DNA of 64,000 bases from Typhlomys cinereus. Its lineage: Eukaryota > Chordata > Mammalia > Rodentia > Platacanthomyidae. The notes under the pieces are model-generated. The model saw only the letters and a program-made list of their open reading frames with translations. It was not told where the DNA came from and searched no databases. Location: assembly GCA_023101885.1 (NCBI GenBank), contig JALPQD010000622.1, positions 599,074 to 663,073 on the forward strand, given 5' to 3'. A program made the position numbers and the translations under genes. Position 1 is the first letter of the stretch, and every line of letters begins with the position of its first letter. Shown one piece after another: positions 32,634 to 46,600 of the stretch.

Positions 32634-34730
32634 GTGAAGTCCATCCCAGTGCCGCCCATCCCAGTGCCGCCCGTTCTTAGACCAGCCATCCCTAGACCAT
32701 CCATCTCTAGACTGTCCATCCCTAGACCGTCCATCCCTAGACCGTCCATCCCTAGACCATCCATCCCTAGACCATCCCTAGACCATCCATCCCTAGACTG
32801 TCCATCCCTAGACCGTCCATCCCTAGACCGTCCATCCCTAGACTGTCCATCCCTAGACCGTCCATCCCTAGACCATCCATCCCTAGACCATCCATCCCTA
32901 GACCATCCCTAGACCATCCATCCCTAGACCATCCATCCCTAGACCATCCCTAGACCATCCATCCCTAGACCATCCATCCCTAGACCATCCATCCCTAGAC
33001 CATCCCTAGACCATACATCTCTAGACCAGCCATCCCTAGACCATCCATCCCTAGACCATCCCTAGACCATCCCTAGACTATCCCTGGACCATCCATCCCA
33101 GTGCCGCCCATCCCTAGACCAGCCATCCCTAGACCATCCCTAGACCATCCATCCCTAGATCAGCCATCCCTAGGCCATCCCCAGACCATCCATCCCTAGA
33201 CCATCCCTAGACCGTCCATCCCTAGATCAGCCATCCCTAGACCATCCCTAGACCGTCCATCCCTAGGTCAGCCATCCCTAGACCCTCCCTAGACCATCCA
33301 TAGACCGTCCATCCCTAGATCAGCCATCCCTAGACCATCCCTGGACCATCCATCCCAGTGCCGCCCATCCCTAGACCGTCCATCCCTAGACCATCCCTAG
33401 ACCATCCATCCCTAGACCATCCCTGGACCGTCCATCCCTAGACCATCCATCCCTAGACCATCCCTGGACCGTCCATCCCTAGACCATCCATCCATAGACC
33501 ATCCCTGGACCGTCCATCCCTAGATCATCCATCCCTAGACCATCCCAGTGCCGCCCATCCCTAGAACAGCCATGCCTAGACCATCCCTAGACCGCCCATC
33601 CCTAGACCGTCCATCCCTAGACCATCCATCCCTAGACCATCCTAGACCGTCCATCCCTAGACCGTCCATCCCTAGACCATCCATCCCTAGACCATCCCTA
33701 GACCAGCCATCCCTAGACCAGCCATCCCTAGACCATCCATCCCTAGACCATCCATCCCTAGACCGTCTATCCCTAGACCATCCCTAGACCATCCATCCCT
33801 AGGCCATCCCTAGACTGTCCATCCCTAGACCAGCCATCCCTGAACCATCCATCCCTAGACCAGCCCTAGACCAGCCCTGGACTGTCCATCCCAGTGCCGC
33901 CCATCCCTAGACCATCCATCCCTAGACCATCCCAGTGCCGCCCATCCCTAGAACAGCCATGCAGAGACCATTCCTAGACCAGCCATCCCTAGACCATCCA
34001 TCCCTAGACCATCCATCCCTAGACCATCCATCCCTAGACCAGCCATCCCTAGACCAGCCATCCCTAGACCAGCCATCCCTAGACCATCCATTCCTAGACC
34101 ATGCCTAGACCGTCCATCCCTAGACCATCCATCCCTAGACCATCCATTCCTAGACCATGCCTAGACCATCCATCCCTAGACCAGCCATCCCTAGACCAGC
34201 CATCCCTAGACCATCCATTCCTAGACCATGCCTAGACCGTCCATCCCTAGACCATCCATCCCTAGACCATCCATCCCTAGACCATCCCTAGACCATCCCT
34301 AGACCATCCCTAGACCATCCCTAGACCATCCATCCCTAGACCATCCATCCCTAGACCATCCCTAGACCATCCATCCCTAGACCATCCCGAGACCATCCAT
34401 CCCTAGACCAGCCATCCCTAGACCATCCCTAGACCATCCATCCCTAGACCATCCCTAGACCATCCCTAGACCATCCATCCCTAGACCATCCCTAGACCAT
34501 CCATCCCTAGACCATCCATCCCTAGACCAGCCATCCCTAGACCAGCCATCCCTAGACCAGCCATCCCTAGACCATCCATCCTTAGACCATCCATCCCTAG
34601 ACCATCCCTAGACCATCCATCCCTAGACCATCCCTAGACCATCCATCGCTAGACCATCCCTAGACCATCCCTAGACCATCCATCCCTAGACCATCCATCC
34701 CAGTGCTGCCCATCCCTAGACCAGCTGGCC
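32634..34730. repeat. 2.1-kb 'CCATCCCTAGA' minisatellite in presumed ACOX3 intron 1
   Basis: More than 150 tandem units of two main lengths, CCATCCCTAGA (11 bp) and CCATCCATCCCTAGA (15 bp), with CCGTCC, CCAGCC and CTGTCC variants. A distinct spacer 'cccagtgccgcccatccc' recurs near 32643, 33096, 33352, 33543, 33889, 33930 and 34697, showing higher-order structure. The array ends about 150 bp before the first ACOX3 coding exon. Confidence 0.97.
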
Positions 34731-34876
34731 AGGTTTGGCCTGATTCCAAAGGGACAGCTGTCTGGTCCTGAGTAACTTTTAGGGAATCGGACTACCTGGC
34801 GTCCTAGAGACCAAGGTGCTGCATGGCTTTCAGGGGGGCGCCATGCAGAATGCCACTTGGGATTTGCTCTCTGCAG

Positions 34877-35034
34877 GTTAACGCTGCACGATGGCGCCCC
34901 TTCCAGAAGGCAAAGAGGACGTTCCGTGGCCCGATGTCCCCAAGGGCCCCCTCGACGCCTACCGAGCGAGGGCCTCCTTCAGCTGGAAGGAGCTGCTGCT
35001 CTTCTGGGAGGGCGAGGACGTGCTCCGCTTCAGG
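34877..35034 (+). CDS. ACOX3: ACOX3 first coding exon
   Basis: The exon opens after CTCTGCAG|GTTAAC with 14 untranslated bases, then the ATG at 34891 and residues 1-48 up to TTCAGG|GTGAGG. It includes [17 protein letters not shown], a strong ACOX3 match. The acceptor just before it means at least one untranslated exon lies upstream. Confidence 0.94.
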
Positions 35035-37619
35035 GTGAGGCCCGTGGCATGTGGCAGCGCCAGCCTGGGGTCGTCTTTGTTCCCTGGCAAGATGGTGTCG
35101 CAGTGCTGAGATGTGCGTCCTCCTGTCTGTGTCAGCTCTGTGGGGTGGGTGGGTCTCGGTCAGAGTGGGCCCGTCCGCTCTCACCCCAGGATGGGTCCCA
35201 GGATGCTGGGAGTGTGGGGTGCACTGCGCGGCTTGAGTTTCTGCCCCAGCCCCTCTGAGCTCTTCCTCTGGGTGCTCCTGGGTCAGGCGTGAGTGTGTGG
35301 GGCTCGGTCCTTTGCCCCCAGTCACCTCCTGTCCCGGCGCTTGCAGCAAGCCATCTTCTCGACCTTGGAGAACGACCCTCTCTTCGCCCGGTCCTACGGG
35401 GCTGATCTGCCCCTGGAGAAGTACCGCGAGCTGAATTTCCTTCGGTGCAAGCGGGTCTTCGAGTATGGCCTCTTCAACATAGAGGACCTGTGGGAGAAGC
35501 CCCTGAGGATCTCAACGCTCATTCACTGTCTGGGCATGTACGACTGGTCCCTGGCCACCAAATATGTCCTTCACGTGTTGGTGAGTGTAGCAGACAGCAG
35601 GCACGTGGGGTCAGAGGGCAAAGCGCAGTCTCGTGTGCTCAAAGCGTGTGTAGCATCTAAGCTTTAGTGACAAGTCCAGATTTTTCAGTTGTCTGCAAAT
35701 GTATACCCCTGCGTCCCGTTGGAAGAGGGGCAAAGAATGCGTGGAGTGGGTCGCACCCGTGGCAGGGAGCAGGGAGCAGCCCACCCTTCCTCGTACCTAT
35801 CTGCCAACGTGCAGCTGTTATCTTTCAGGTTTTTGGGTCAACGGTTTTCAACTCTGGTTCTGAGAGACACTTCAAATATATTAAGAAGGTCTACAGCATG
35901 GAGGTAAGGCTGGGCCAGGCGAGCTGGGAGCCCAGCGCAGGGTCTTTCTTAGGCCTGGAGAGGCAGGCTGCAGGAGCCTAGGGAAGGCTTGAGGGTCTCT
36001 CTGGCTGGTGGCGTGTGAAGGTAGCTTCCATCCAGCCAGAGCGCTTTGTGGCCTCTGGTGACCGTAGACGTCCACGCTGCCACGCTGCGAAGGCTGCTGT
36101 CAGGGGAGGTGGCTGGTATCCGTGTGCCAGGGTGATTCTGTCAATGCAGTGACTGGTCACGCTAGCCACTGGAGGTGTGGTGTGGGCTGGGGGTGGCGGA
36201 TCCCCGCGGGTCTGTGCGCAGGGAGCGTCTCACGTGTGTCGCTTTGGCATCAATATTTAGATTTTCGGCTGTTTCGCTCTGACCGAGCTGAGCCACGGGA
36301 GCAACACCAAGGCCATCCGGACCACTGCTCACTTCGACCCTGCCACTGAGGTAGGCGCTGCCTTCCTGCTGGGCCTGGACCGAGGAGACGCCAGTGAGTT
36401 AGTCCGGAACCCCCCACACCTGTCAGAGGCCACGGAGAACGTGCCTTGTGCTGGGCAGTGGGTGTCACCGGCGTGGGTGGCACGTGCCCGCAGCACAGGT
36501 GGCAACAGCGGTCTGGAGACTGCTCAGCAGTGATGGGCGTCAGATGCAGTGGTTCAGCTCTTGCTCTGCGAGGCTCCTGGGCGCATCGTTCTCCTTGACC
36601 CGGTGCCCAACTCACCACTGCTTGATTGGCAGCCGGCAGCCGCCCGCTCGCTCTGCCTCCTCCTTTCCTTGGCCTCTTCCCCGGCTGCGGTGGTGTGTGC
36701 ACAGGTGCTGCCCAGGGCGTTCATCCGCTGCTCCCACGTACCTGCCCTCCGCAGGGAAGCACTGGGGGGCGGGGCTAGGGCCCCACGTCCTCGCCACTGT
36801 CCTTCACGTGCTGGGTGTGTGTGGGCGCTGCTCACCGCCCACCTGCTGTTTATTTAAAGCCTGTCCACCCACATGGCTGGCCTGGGTCGCTGTGTGCGGA
36901 AACAGTCAGGACCCCACAGCACCGCCCTGGCAGTGAAGGGACAGGCATGGAGGGACCAGCCACGGCAGCGCCACGGCAGCGCCACGGCAGCGCAGCCTGC
37001 GTGATATGTTGCGTTGGGTCGAGGGTCTCCGCAGGGTGAGGGACGCCCCCGGCCTGCGTCTCTTGTGGCTGATTGGTTGTGCTCACCTGTGCGCAGGTCT
37101 TCTGACCCCTTGGCCCCTGCAGGGCTTGGTGGAAAACCCTTCCTCACTGGTGCGGCTGGTGCCCTAGGGCTGCTGTAGGTTCAGGAGCGTGTGGTGGGCT
37201 GCGGGACAGCCCCCCCAATGTCCTCCTGCTGGGCTCTGACTGCAAGTGACATGGCAGCATGGTGGCAGAGGCTGCACGCTGCACTGTGCTGTGTTGGCAG
37301 CAGCTGTCTGGAGCTTCTGCTGGACACAGCTGCCAGATTGAGCCGGCAGCAGGAGTCTGGCAGACCTGTTTCAGCTGCAAGGGAAGATGGGTATTTGGGG
37401 CACTGGGGGGGCATCAGAAAGGAGCAGGGGTTGTCAAGGGCCATGGAAGGCAAGAGACCAGCTGTGGGGGGACCCAGATGTCTGTGTGTGTGGCTGCAGG
37501 GCAGTGGGGGCCCCAGGAACTGGCTGGGTTAGGATGAGAGCAAACATAGGATAAGCTGAGGGAGCTGAAGGTTTATTTCTCTATCATCCATCCGTCTGTC
37601 TGTCTGTCTGTCTGTCTAG

Positions 37620-37650
<31 letters not shown>

Positions 37651-40600
37651 ATCAGAGGGCACTGTGTGTGCCTGTGAAGGCCCAGGAGTGACTTCGGGAA
37701 TCACCCTGATTGTTCTACCTCCTCTTTGCTTTGTTCTGGAGTTTCCCAGGCTCTGCCTTCCAAGATCAGAAGTGCAGGCCACCCCCATTTCCTCCTGGCA
37801 GTTTTACATGGAATCCGGGATCTGAACTCCATGTCTTCTGCTTATGAGACATAGTCTCACCCCAGGCTGAGGGATCTGAAGAGGGCAGAATGCTCCATCC
37901 CTGTGGGGGCCAGCAGTCCTCGGAGAGGGGACAGAAGCCAGACACGTGGGCACCTGCCCCTCTAGTGAGGCTTCCAGAGTGTCTGCAGGCTGCTCTCTCA
38001 GTGCCCTGTAGTGTGCCAAGCCCTTGTTGCTGGGTTAGGGGAGGGACGCTCCTGGCCACGGCCCCCCCACCCACTGGGAGGTGCCAACGGAACCAAGAAC
38101 TTGCCTCGGATATCTGCTGGCGAGTGTGGCGGTAACTCTCAGCTGACCCTCCCAGAAGCATGTTGGACGCCCCTCTTGCTCCAGTGTTTGGACTTCAGCA
38201 AGGAGACCTCCTCTGAGGGCCCACCCCACCTTCCTTGCAGGCCGACAATGCATATAGCAGCTCTGGCCCCCAATCCTTCCTCTTGCTGCCCTTAGACCCC
38301 ACTGCCCACGGTGGCCCCCGCTCTCCTGGCTGTAGATATCACAGGGGTGAAGGCCGCTTCAGGCCCGTCCACCGAGTAAGATGATCCCCAGCCGCGTGTG
38401 TGGCGGAAGCAGAGAACTGACTTCCAGCGGGTCCTCTGACCTCCGTCTTTGGGCCATGGCGTGCACGTGTGCACACTCTCTCGTGCACTCTCTCTCTTCT
38501 CTCCCTCTCTCCTCTCTCTCTGTCTCTCTCCCTGCAAGTTGAGAAGTTGGGAAGGGTGTGGACTCTATTTAGGGTCAGCCTCCCTGGGGCGATTTACGAT
38601 GGTGGATGCCAGGCAGGATGCTTGCCGTGCACATCTCCTCGTGTCCTGTTGTCTGAGTCAGGTCAGCTTGGCCGGCGCGGAAAGAGCACGTGTTGGTTCT
38701 CCTGGCCCAGGAGCAGCAGGCCAGGCGTCCTCCCAGTCTCAGCTCAGCTGCAGTGTTTGCTGCTGTTTCCCCTCCCGCAGGAATTCATCATACATTCCCC
38801 GGATTTTGAAGCTGCCAAGTTTTGGGTTGGGAACATGGGCAAGACGGCGACTCACGCAGTGGTGTTCGCCCAGCTGCACACGCCAGGCGGCCAGTGTCAC
38901 GGACTGCATTCCTTCCTGGTGCAGGTAGGACCCGCGTGGGTCGGCGTGGGTGGGTGGTCACCTGAGCCTACGTGCGTCAAGTCGCGGGCCCTGACTTGTT
39001 CTCGGCCCTGGTGTCAGCCTCCTGCAGCGCCCCCCTGGGGCTCTGTCCACACTACAGGGCCTCCCTTGGGGCTCAGGCTCCAGCGCCTCCCTTGGGGCTC
39101 AGGAGCAGCACCTAAGGGACTCGAGGAGCGCTGAGCGATGATGCTAGAAGTCCTCAGCAGGCCTCGCGGTGGCGCACACCTGTGATCCCAGCATTCAAGA
39201 GGCCGAGGCAGAGCTGTGAGTTTGGGGCCAGCCCGGGCTATGCAGTGAAAGCCTGTCTCAAGAACAGCCGCACGAGAGACCCTTATCGGAGCGTCTCCAT
39301 CCCTCCCGCCAGCAAAGTACCACCTGCCTCCTGGAGGTGACAGTGTGGGGAGAAGCCCGCATCCCTCAGGAGACACTTGAACTGAGAAGTGTGTGGGGGT
39401 CTTTCCCAGGGTGTCATGTCCCATTAATGGGAGGTCTCAGGTATCCCAACCTAAGTAGAACTGTAACTTCCTTCTTGAATTCAGATGCGGACGGAATCGG
39501 TAGGTGATCATTTGGGTCTGGAGGCGTTGGAACTGACACTCTTGAAAGTGTCAGTCATTTGCTCGTGTCCATCTCTCTAGTTAGGGTTCTGTCTCCATGA
39601 TTGTAGCAGTTCATCTGCATGGTTGCTGATAAATCACCATCAAACGGCTTAAGAGAACAAGGGGTTATTTTCTCCTATGATTGTCTGGTTACATTTCTTA
39701 GTCTAGCTTGACAGTAGAGCTCACATCAATACCAGGGCCCAGGGAACTGGCCACACCATGACTACATAATGGCTGAGAGAGGGACGATCCTTACTTGCCA
39801 GACCAGCATGTCTGGCCAAGTGTATACAAAGATACCAACTTCCTCAACCAGCTGTCTGTGTTTTATCAGGGCCTAATGCTGCCTAGGCTGGGCCCTCCCC
39901 ATCAGCTGGACAATCTCCTGCAGGTTTACTCTGGGCTTAACCGAACCACTAATTCTCTACAGATGTGCCCAGAGCTCAACTGTCAAGGTGACCCCCGTGC
40001 CTGAGCATGACAATGACAGAGCACATGATGTGCTCAGCCGAGAGGGAGACGGGGGCTTCCGGCAGCTCAGAGTTGCCGAAACATCAACCCACAGTCACCT
40101 GCTGCCTGCACTGGGCACCTGTGTACCGTGGCACAAGCATGTGGTGCCCAGTGTCTGGGGAGGAATATGCGGCGGGAGAAGCTGCTCATCTTGCGGTGGC
40201 TGGGAGCCAATGAGAAGAGCAGGAGCAGCCAGGGCCCAGACCCCCTTCCAGGACCTGGTTCCTCCCCCAGCCCCGTGGCCCCAAGGCTCCCCACTTGCAG
40301 CCAGGAGCCCACACCTTCCATACTTGGCCTTGGGGACCATCCAGATCCAAGCCCCAGTGATTCCCATCTGTCGCTCCTTTTTCTCCACGTTCTCTGTTTC
40401 CACATTTGTTCCAGCAGGTTTTAACAGCTAGTGTCGGGTCCTTGCCGAGCCTCCTGAGGGACCAAGGGAGAAGCTGCTCGCTTTCGAGTCTCCGCTTTCT
40501 AACGTTTAGCTTTTTTCTCAAAGTTCAATGGATTCAGTCCTCCCTCCATCTGTTCTGGGGACACAGACCCAAGGCCACCCCAGTGCTGACCCCACACCCT

Positions 40601-43600
40601 GCTTTGGGCTGTGCACACAGCCCCCCCCAACAGTCCAGGTCGCTCTGAGCCCGATAGCAGAAGTCGTGGGGTGCTGTGCTGCGTGGCATGGTAACCCTCA
40701 ACCAGGCGAGATGGCTCCGGACCCCGCCCCCATCCCTCTCAGAGGAAAGGGGGGCAGTGGGCCCTCTGCATTGGGAGTCCCTGTCTTGAGAATGACGCCC
40801 GTGTCCTCCCCTCAGAGGCCCAGGTTGGGAGCCGGTGGCCGGCAGGACCTGTGTTAGGATCCACGGTGGGAGTGGAATTCATCTGAAGCCGTCCCGGCTG
40901 TCTCTCCCACGTGCATGTGCATAGCCTTTTTCTAAAAATTCAATTTCCTGGAATCCCTCTGAAAGTCCTCTCAGGACCTAAGTAGGATGTCTGACATCCC
41001 CCAGGCAGTGTGCCACCCGGCCCCTGCCCTGCCTGCCCTGCCGCTACAGAGGCAGCTCAGGAAACCAGGGTGAAGACAGACTTGCTTCTGGGGCCTCCTG
41101 GGATCCAGAGCACTGCCAGCTCCTTGGCACGTGCCGCAGAAGTCCCGCCCCTAGACCCGGCACGTCACTCCTGGGGAGCACACGTGACCCTGTGTTGCAG
41201 TCCGCCTGCATGGTTGCTGATAAATGACCATCACACAGCTTAAGGGAACAAGGAATTTACTTTATTACAACAGTCCGGTTACAGTTTTTAGTCCAGCTTG
41301 ACAGGAGAGCAGCACCAACACCAGGGCCGAGGGAACTGGTCACCATAACGGCTGAGAGATGGACAATCCTTACTTGCCAGACCAGCATGTCTGGCCAGAC
41401 CAGCATGAACAGAAGGATGCCAACTCTCTCAACCAGCTCTCTGTGATTTATCCAGGGCCTAATCCCACCCACCATGGGCTGGGTCTTCCCCAGCAGCTAG
41501 ACAATCTCCTTCAGGTTTGCTCTGGGCTTAACTCAACCATCAACTCTCTACACCTGTGCCCAGAGCTCAAACCCTCAACAGTCAAGTTGACATCTGTGCT
41601 TAACTATGACACCCTGCTCCTCTCAGCAACTCTGTGGCTGGGCCTTTAGGGTGCCTGGACACACCCGCTTTGACATACCCACTTTGACTTTCCCGAGAGC
41701 CTCACTGGCCATTCGTTTCTCGTGGTTTTGTGCAGATTCGGGACCCGAAGACTCTGCTCCCCATGCCCGGGGTGATGGTGGGTGACATGGGGAAGAAGCT
41801 GGGGCAGAACGGCCTGGACAACGGGTGAGTGTCGCTGGCGTGGAAGACACGTGCCACCTTCTCAGGGCCCCAAGATCTCCTCCTGAGACCCAGGCTGCGG
41901 CCCATCAGAGTGGGCCGTGCCCTGCAGACTCGGGGACCCCGACTCAGAGGCGTCATCACTGACCTCAGCTGTATGTGTAGGAGACACGTTCTGTATACCC
42001 TTGGCCCCGAGACCTATCCTCCAGTAGCTGTCCACGGGCCTCGGCCCCAGAGGGTGGCCCCCCAATTCTCAGGTCAGGCTTGGGACTCCCCCAGTAGCCA
42101 GGGGCGCCCCAGGCTGAGAGGCCGGTGCTGTGCAGGGCCTGCCTCCCCTGTGAGGTCGTGACTTCAGCAGTCCACTGCTTAACCTGCCATGGACGTCCAC
42201 CTAGCTGTATTCCTTTTGCTCCTGTGACAGGAATTGGCTGAGTGGGGTGTTTGGTGGTGGATGAGAAGTGCTTTTCTGGGTGCTGTGTGTACAGTGATGG
42301 ATGACAGGTGCTTTTGGCCCCAGCATGGGTGGGAACTAAGGGTCACCTGTCCAGGCATACAGAATTGCATGGGTAGCAGCCCAGACTCTGGATGGGTGCA
42401 AGGCCCGGAAGGACCTTAACTAGCCCTCCATACCAGGCTGGTGCTCCGTGGTCGTTGGAGTGGGCAGCATGCCACGTGGAGGGGCAGCGTGCGGGGCCCA
42501 GGGTGAGGCTGACGGGTGGGTGTCTTCAGCGGCTTGCTCAAGTCCCGGGTCTGCAGCAGCCGCACACCCTGGCTCCCTCAGCCGGCAGCGGCAGCCCAGG
42601 CTTGCAAGCCTGCTCTGCGTCAGTGTGCGCAGGCCCCGCCTGTCTCCAGGAAGCCTGGCCCTGAGCCTTAGGGCCCTCTCTGCCCAGAATAACATGTGAC
42701 TATGAGGTGTCCCCTAAGATGGCGCTTGGAGCATCCGCGACCCGTCGCCTGGAAACAGACGGGCCTTCTCTAGAGAGGGAAGCTCGACCTGCACATCTTG
42801 GGGGCGCACTTCTGTCCTCCATTCTGAATTGGGGTGGGGGGGGTCTCTCAGGTCTTTGTCCAGCCCTGTGGGCACGTGAGCCAGCACAGAGGGTGTAGCG
42901 AGGCCAGAGACTCTGAATCCTCTCGGCGTAATCTCAGAAAGCATCGGGTTTGGAAATCATGGCCACGCTATCAAGGGCTGCGTGTCATGTGGCCTGGTCT
43001 GTGTCGTGCTGGTCCGTGTCGCACGGCCTGGTCCATGTCCCCGTCCACCTGGTGGGGACTTCTCACACCCAGAGGGGATCAGCAGGACCTCTGTTCTTTA
43101 AGTGAGAACCTTCCTCGCAGAACTTTTTGTTAGACAACCTCTTCCCGCGCATGCTCCACTGGCCCCAAGTCAGGCATTCGCATCCAGCCTGCACATAGGC
43201 GAGCAAAGGTTCTGAGATCGTCACGGGGCGTCAGGAGTCTGCACAGGCGCACTTGGTGTGGTAGCCAAGACACATTTCCAGCAGGCAGAGACCAGCCCTG
43301 AGACTGTTGGACGTGCTTGCCTGGGGCAGGACGCCCGTCCTGCGGAGGCTGCATCGAGCTCCGCTTCCTGCCTGCTCTGCCTGCGAGTCGCCAGCAGAGG
43401 GCGCCAGGGCGCCAGCGCTCAGCCGCAGGGATTCCGCCTGTGCTCACTGACTGGAGAGACAGGAAGGATCGCAAGGTAGCGGCTTTTTAGCCAAATTAGA
43501 AGTCATTTATCTTGAAAAGCGTGGTGACGCTTTTGTCCCTTCGCAGGACTCTGTGACCATGTTATGACAGCCTAGGAATTGGTGGCAAATACAGCCACGG

Positions 43601-46600
43601 GGATCACGTTTATAACAGAATAGCAAAGATTTCAGCCAATCAAGTAGCCACAGAGAACTTTCAGGACAAGGCAGGGCCTTTGGGCCTTGGGAGACTAGAG
43701 GGGGCCTGCAGGGGAAGAAGATTCTGGAACTTGCAGCAAAGGAGACCTGGGCAGAAGATGTGACATGCACGCCTCCCTCCCACACATGTAATATCCCACT
43801 CTACACACAGCCCGCATCAGGCCCCCGTGCCTGGGCACACATCCTTGGGACCCCCTGTTCCCCCTGTTCCCGCGAAGGCTCTGCGCCCCACTCCCATGTC
43901 CCTGTCACCCCCATGCTGCACCACATCTCCTCCCTCAGGAGATGATCCTGGCGTGTTGGGGGGCTCCAGTAGCCCCATGTGGTCATTTTTGACAACACTT
44001 TGGGAGTGTGGAAATGACCCCGAGAGAATGTGTGGTATTCGCCTCGTTCTCAGTGAGCACGAGTTCAGACCTGCTCATCTCCGTGTCGACGCGGGCTGAA
44101 GGTGTTCCGCTCCTTAAAGAGCACACTTTCTGTGCGCCGAGTGTTACTCGAAAAGCATTTCTTGGCTTTCAAGAAAATGCCGGAGCCTCTTGGGACTAGG
44201 CGTTGTCTTGCTGCTGTTTCTCAGGACAAGGCTTTACGGGCGCCCTGGGGGTCACCTGAAGGGTCTCCACTTGATATTTGCTGGGGTGCTTGGGGGGACT
44301 GAAGGGCGGCAAGTGGGTGAGATGCCTTCCCGGTCTCCTCTGGAGTTGAGCTTGTTCTGTCTCTCGTGCGACGACAGACGAGCTGCTGTGGGAACCTTGG
44401 CCATCTTCAAGCTGGTGCTTTGCAGTTTGTGTGGCGTTCAGAACTCTGCAGACGCCCCTTCCTTAAGCGGTGGGGAGACGTCTTCGGTCGTTACCCACAG
44501 GGGTCGGGGCCTTTCCCCAGCTGCTTGCACGAAGCAGAGTCCCAGGCAAGACGGCCCAGCAGAGCCTGCAGCGCGGCCAGCAGCGCAGAGCCTCCGTCAC
44601 GCCTGCCACACTGGCGCTTCAGGGTGTGACGGGAGCCCAAGAAGCAGGGACGCGGTCTTGAGAACCAGCTCCCGGCCTCCCGAGGGTGTGTGCGTCCTTT
44701 GCTGGGCACGGGTGGCCAGCGTGTGCGTGGAAAATGCGTGGGTGGGGGCATGAGTTGTCTTCAGTGGCCTGCAGGAGCACCCCCGTTTCCCAGGGGATGT
44801 GGGACTGAGCCCCACCACACGTGTTCCTTGTCTTAAGCTATGCTTGGGAAAGAAGGAAGCGCGGGACCCCTGACAGGTTCCTGGGGACGCTGCTCATGGA
44901 ACTAACCTTTTCCCCACCCAGATTCGCCATGTTCCACAAGGTTAGAATCCCCCGTGAGAACCTCCTGAACAGGACCGGGGACGTGACCCCTGAGGGCACC
45001 TACGTCAGCCCCTTCAAGGTACAGGCCATGTCCCTGGGCGTGTGTGGGCAGGGCTCCCATCAGCCATAGGGACCAGCTTGGGCACACCACACTGTCCTGG
45101 CTGGGTTCCGGTGTCCCCCACAGGGAGCGGATCCGCCTAGCCCCCACACGAGGGGCTCGAGCTCACGGCTGTTGCTGGTGGTCCCAGGCCTCTGCGCCTG
45201 CCTGCTTCCAGCAGGGTCCTGCCCTCCGAGGGTGTCGGGGGGGGGGGTCACCTCACAAGCTGTGCACACATGAGGTGACCAGCGGATGCCTCGTCCACTG
45301 AGCGTGGCAGGGATGCGATATGGCCCTGTGTGGAGATGGGCACGGTGCCACCCATGGCCTGGGGCATGGCGAGCTCCTGGGCAGATGGCTGACCCTGAGA
45401 ACAGGGCCTTCAGGAGAGGCTTCCAGAAGGACGTGCCTTGGATAGCTCTCGCCTCTGCTGGAGGAAAGGGGAGCAAGAGCCCAAGTCAGCTCCCGGGGTG
45501 GATAGTGATGTCACAACCAACAGGTGGACGCTAGGTGACGGGAAAGAGCTGGAAGGGTGCAGAGGACGGTCCCCATGGTGGGAGGGCGCGAGAGAGGTGG
45601 TCACCACGGCGGGCAGGAGGGGGCCTGAGAGGCGCGTGCCCACAGAAGGCCACAGGACTGAACCAAGTCCAGCGAGTGGGGTTTGGAAACGCAGAGAGAA
45701 GCATTCTAAGACCTGATGAAAGGGACTGTTCTTTCCCAAGAGGAGATCGCGTGCGCACGTCTACACACACAGCTTAGGAAAAAGACCCAGACAGTGAGCC
45801 AGAGCGGCCGCAGGGGACGGGGACAGAGAGGTGCTCCTGGCCCGCACCAGCACTGAGCGACTGCATCAGTCTTCAGATCAGTGAAGGGCAGGGGTAGGTG
45901 CGGGGCAGAGGCGAGGCCGCAGTCACCACACGCCTGAGCCCACGACACGGTGCGGGCCAGGCGTGGTGCTCGGTGACGCGCAGAGAGCCCCTTGTGTGGC
46001 AGATGCTGGGTGCATGTGGGCTTGGGGCCTGGTGCTCCCCAGGTGGACGGTGCACAGGGCTCCCCGTGAGGGTCCCCCGTGTTTCCTGCACAGAGCTTAG
46101 GCACGCTGCTTCCTCTGCTTAGAACTCCTTTTCCTTGGGGGTCTGGGTTCCCCTCCTACCCTCTGGGCACCAGTGACACATGTCCTGTCTACACCCCGAG
46201 GTGCTTCAGGACGTCGTGGGCTCAGCTCTGTGAATAAGGGGTTGACCCCATCTTGCGCTGCTCTGAGGCGTCTCGTGGTCTGGCTGGTGTGCGACCCTGC
46301 TCTTCCCCATAGGACGTGCGACAGCGCTTCGGAGCGTCCCTGGGTGGCCTGTCCTCAGGGCGCATCACCATCATCGGCATGTCCGTGGTCAACCTGAAGC
46401 TGGCCGTGTCCATAGCGCTTCGATTCTCAGCCACGCGCTGTCAGTTTGGACCCACAGACGAGGAGGAGATCCCCGTCCTCGAGTATCCGCTGCAGGTACC
46501 GGCGGCAGCGCCGCGCCTCCTTTCGGTCTTCGGTCCGCTGCAGGTTGGCCTCTAGGGGTCGGTGAAGCTCTCAGGAGAGCTCAGGTCCTGGCATGCTAGT

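Larger units (their letters stand above)
36351..38780. other. ACOX3 intron after residue 181
   Basis: A 2.4-kb intron. It contains a 12-bp repeat ('cacggcagcgc', three copies, about 36960-36992), GTCT and GT microsatellites (37583-37651), a reversed tRNA-derived SINE (37618-37867) and a CT-rich tract (38463-38535). No additional exon is seen. Confidence 0.7.
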
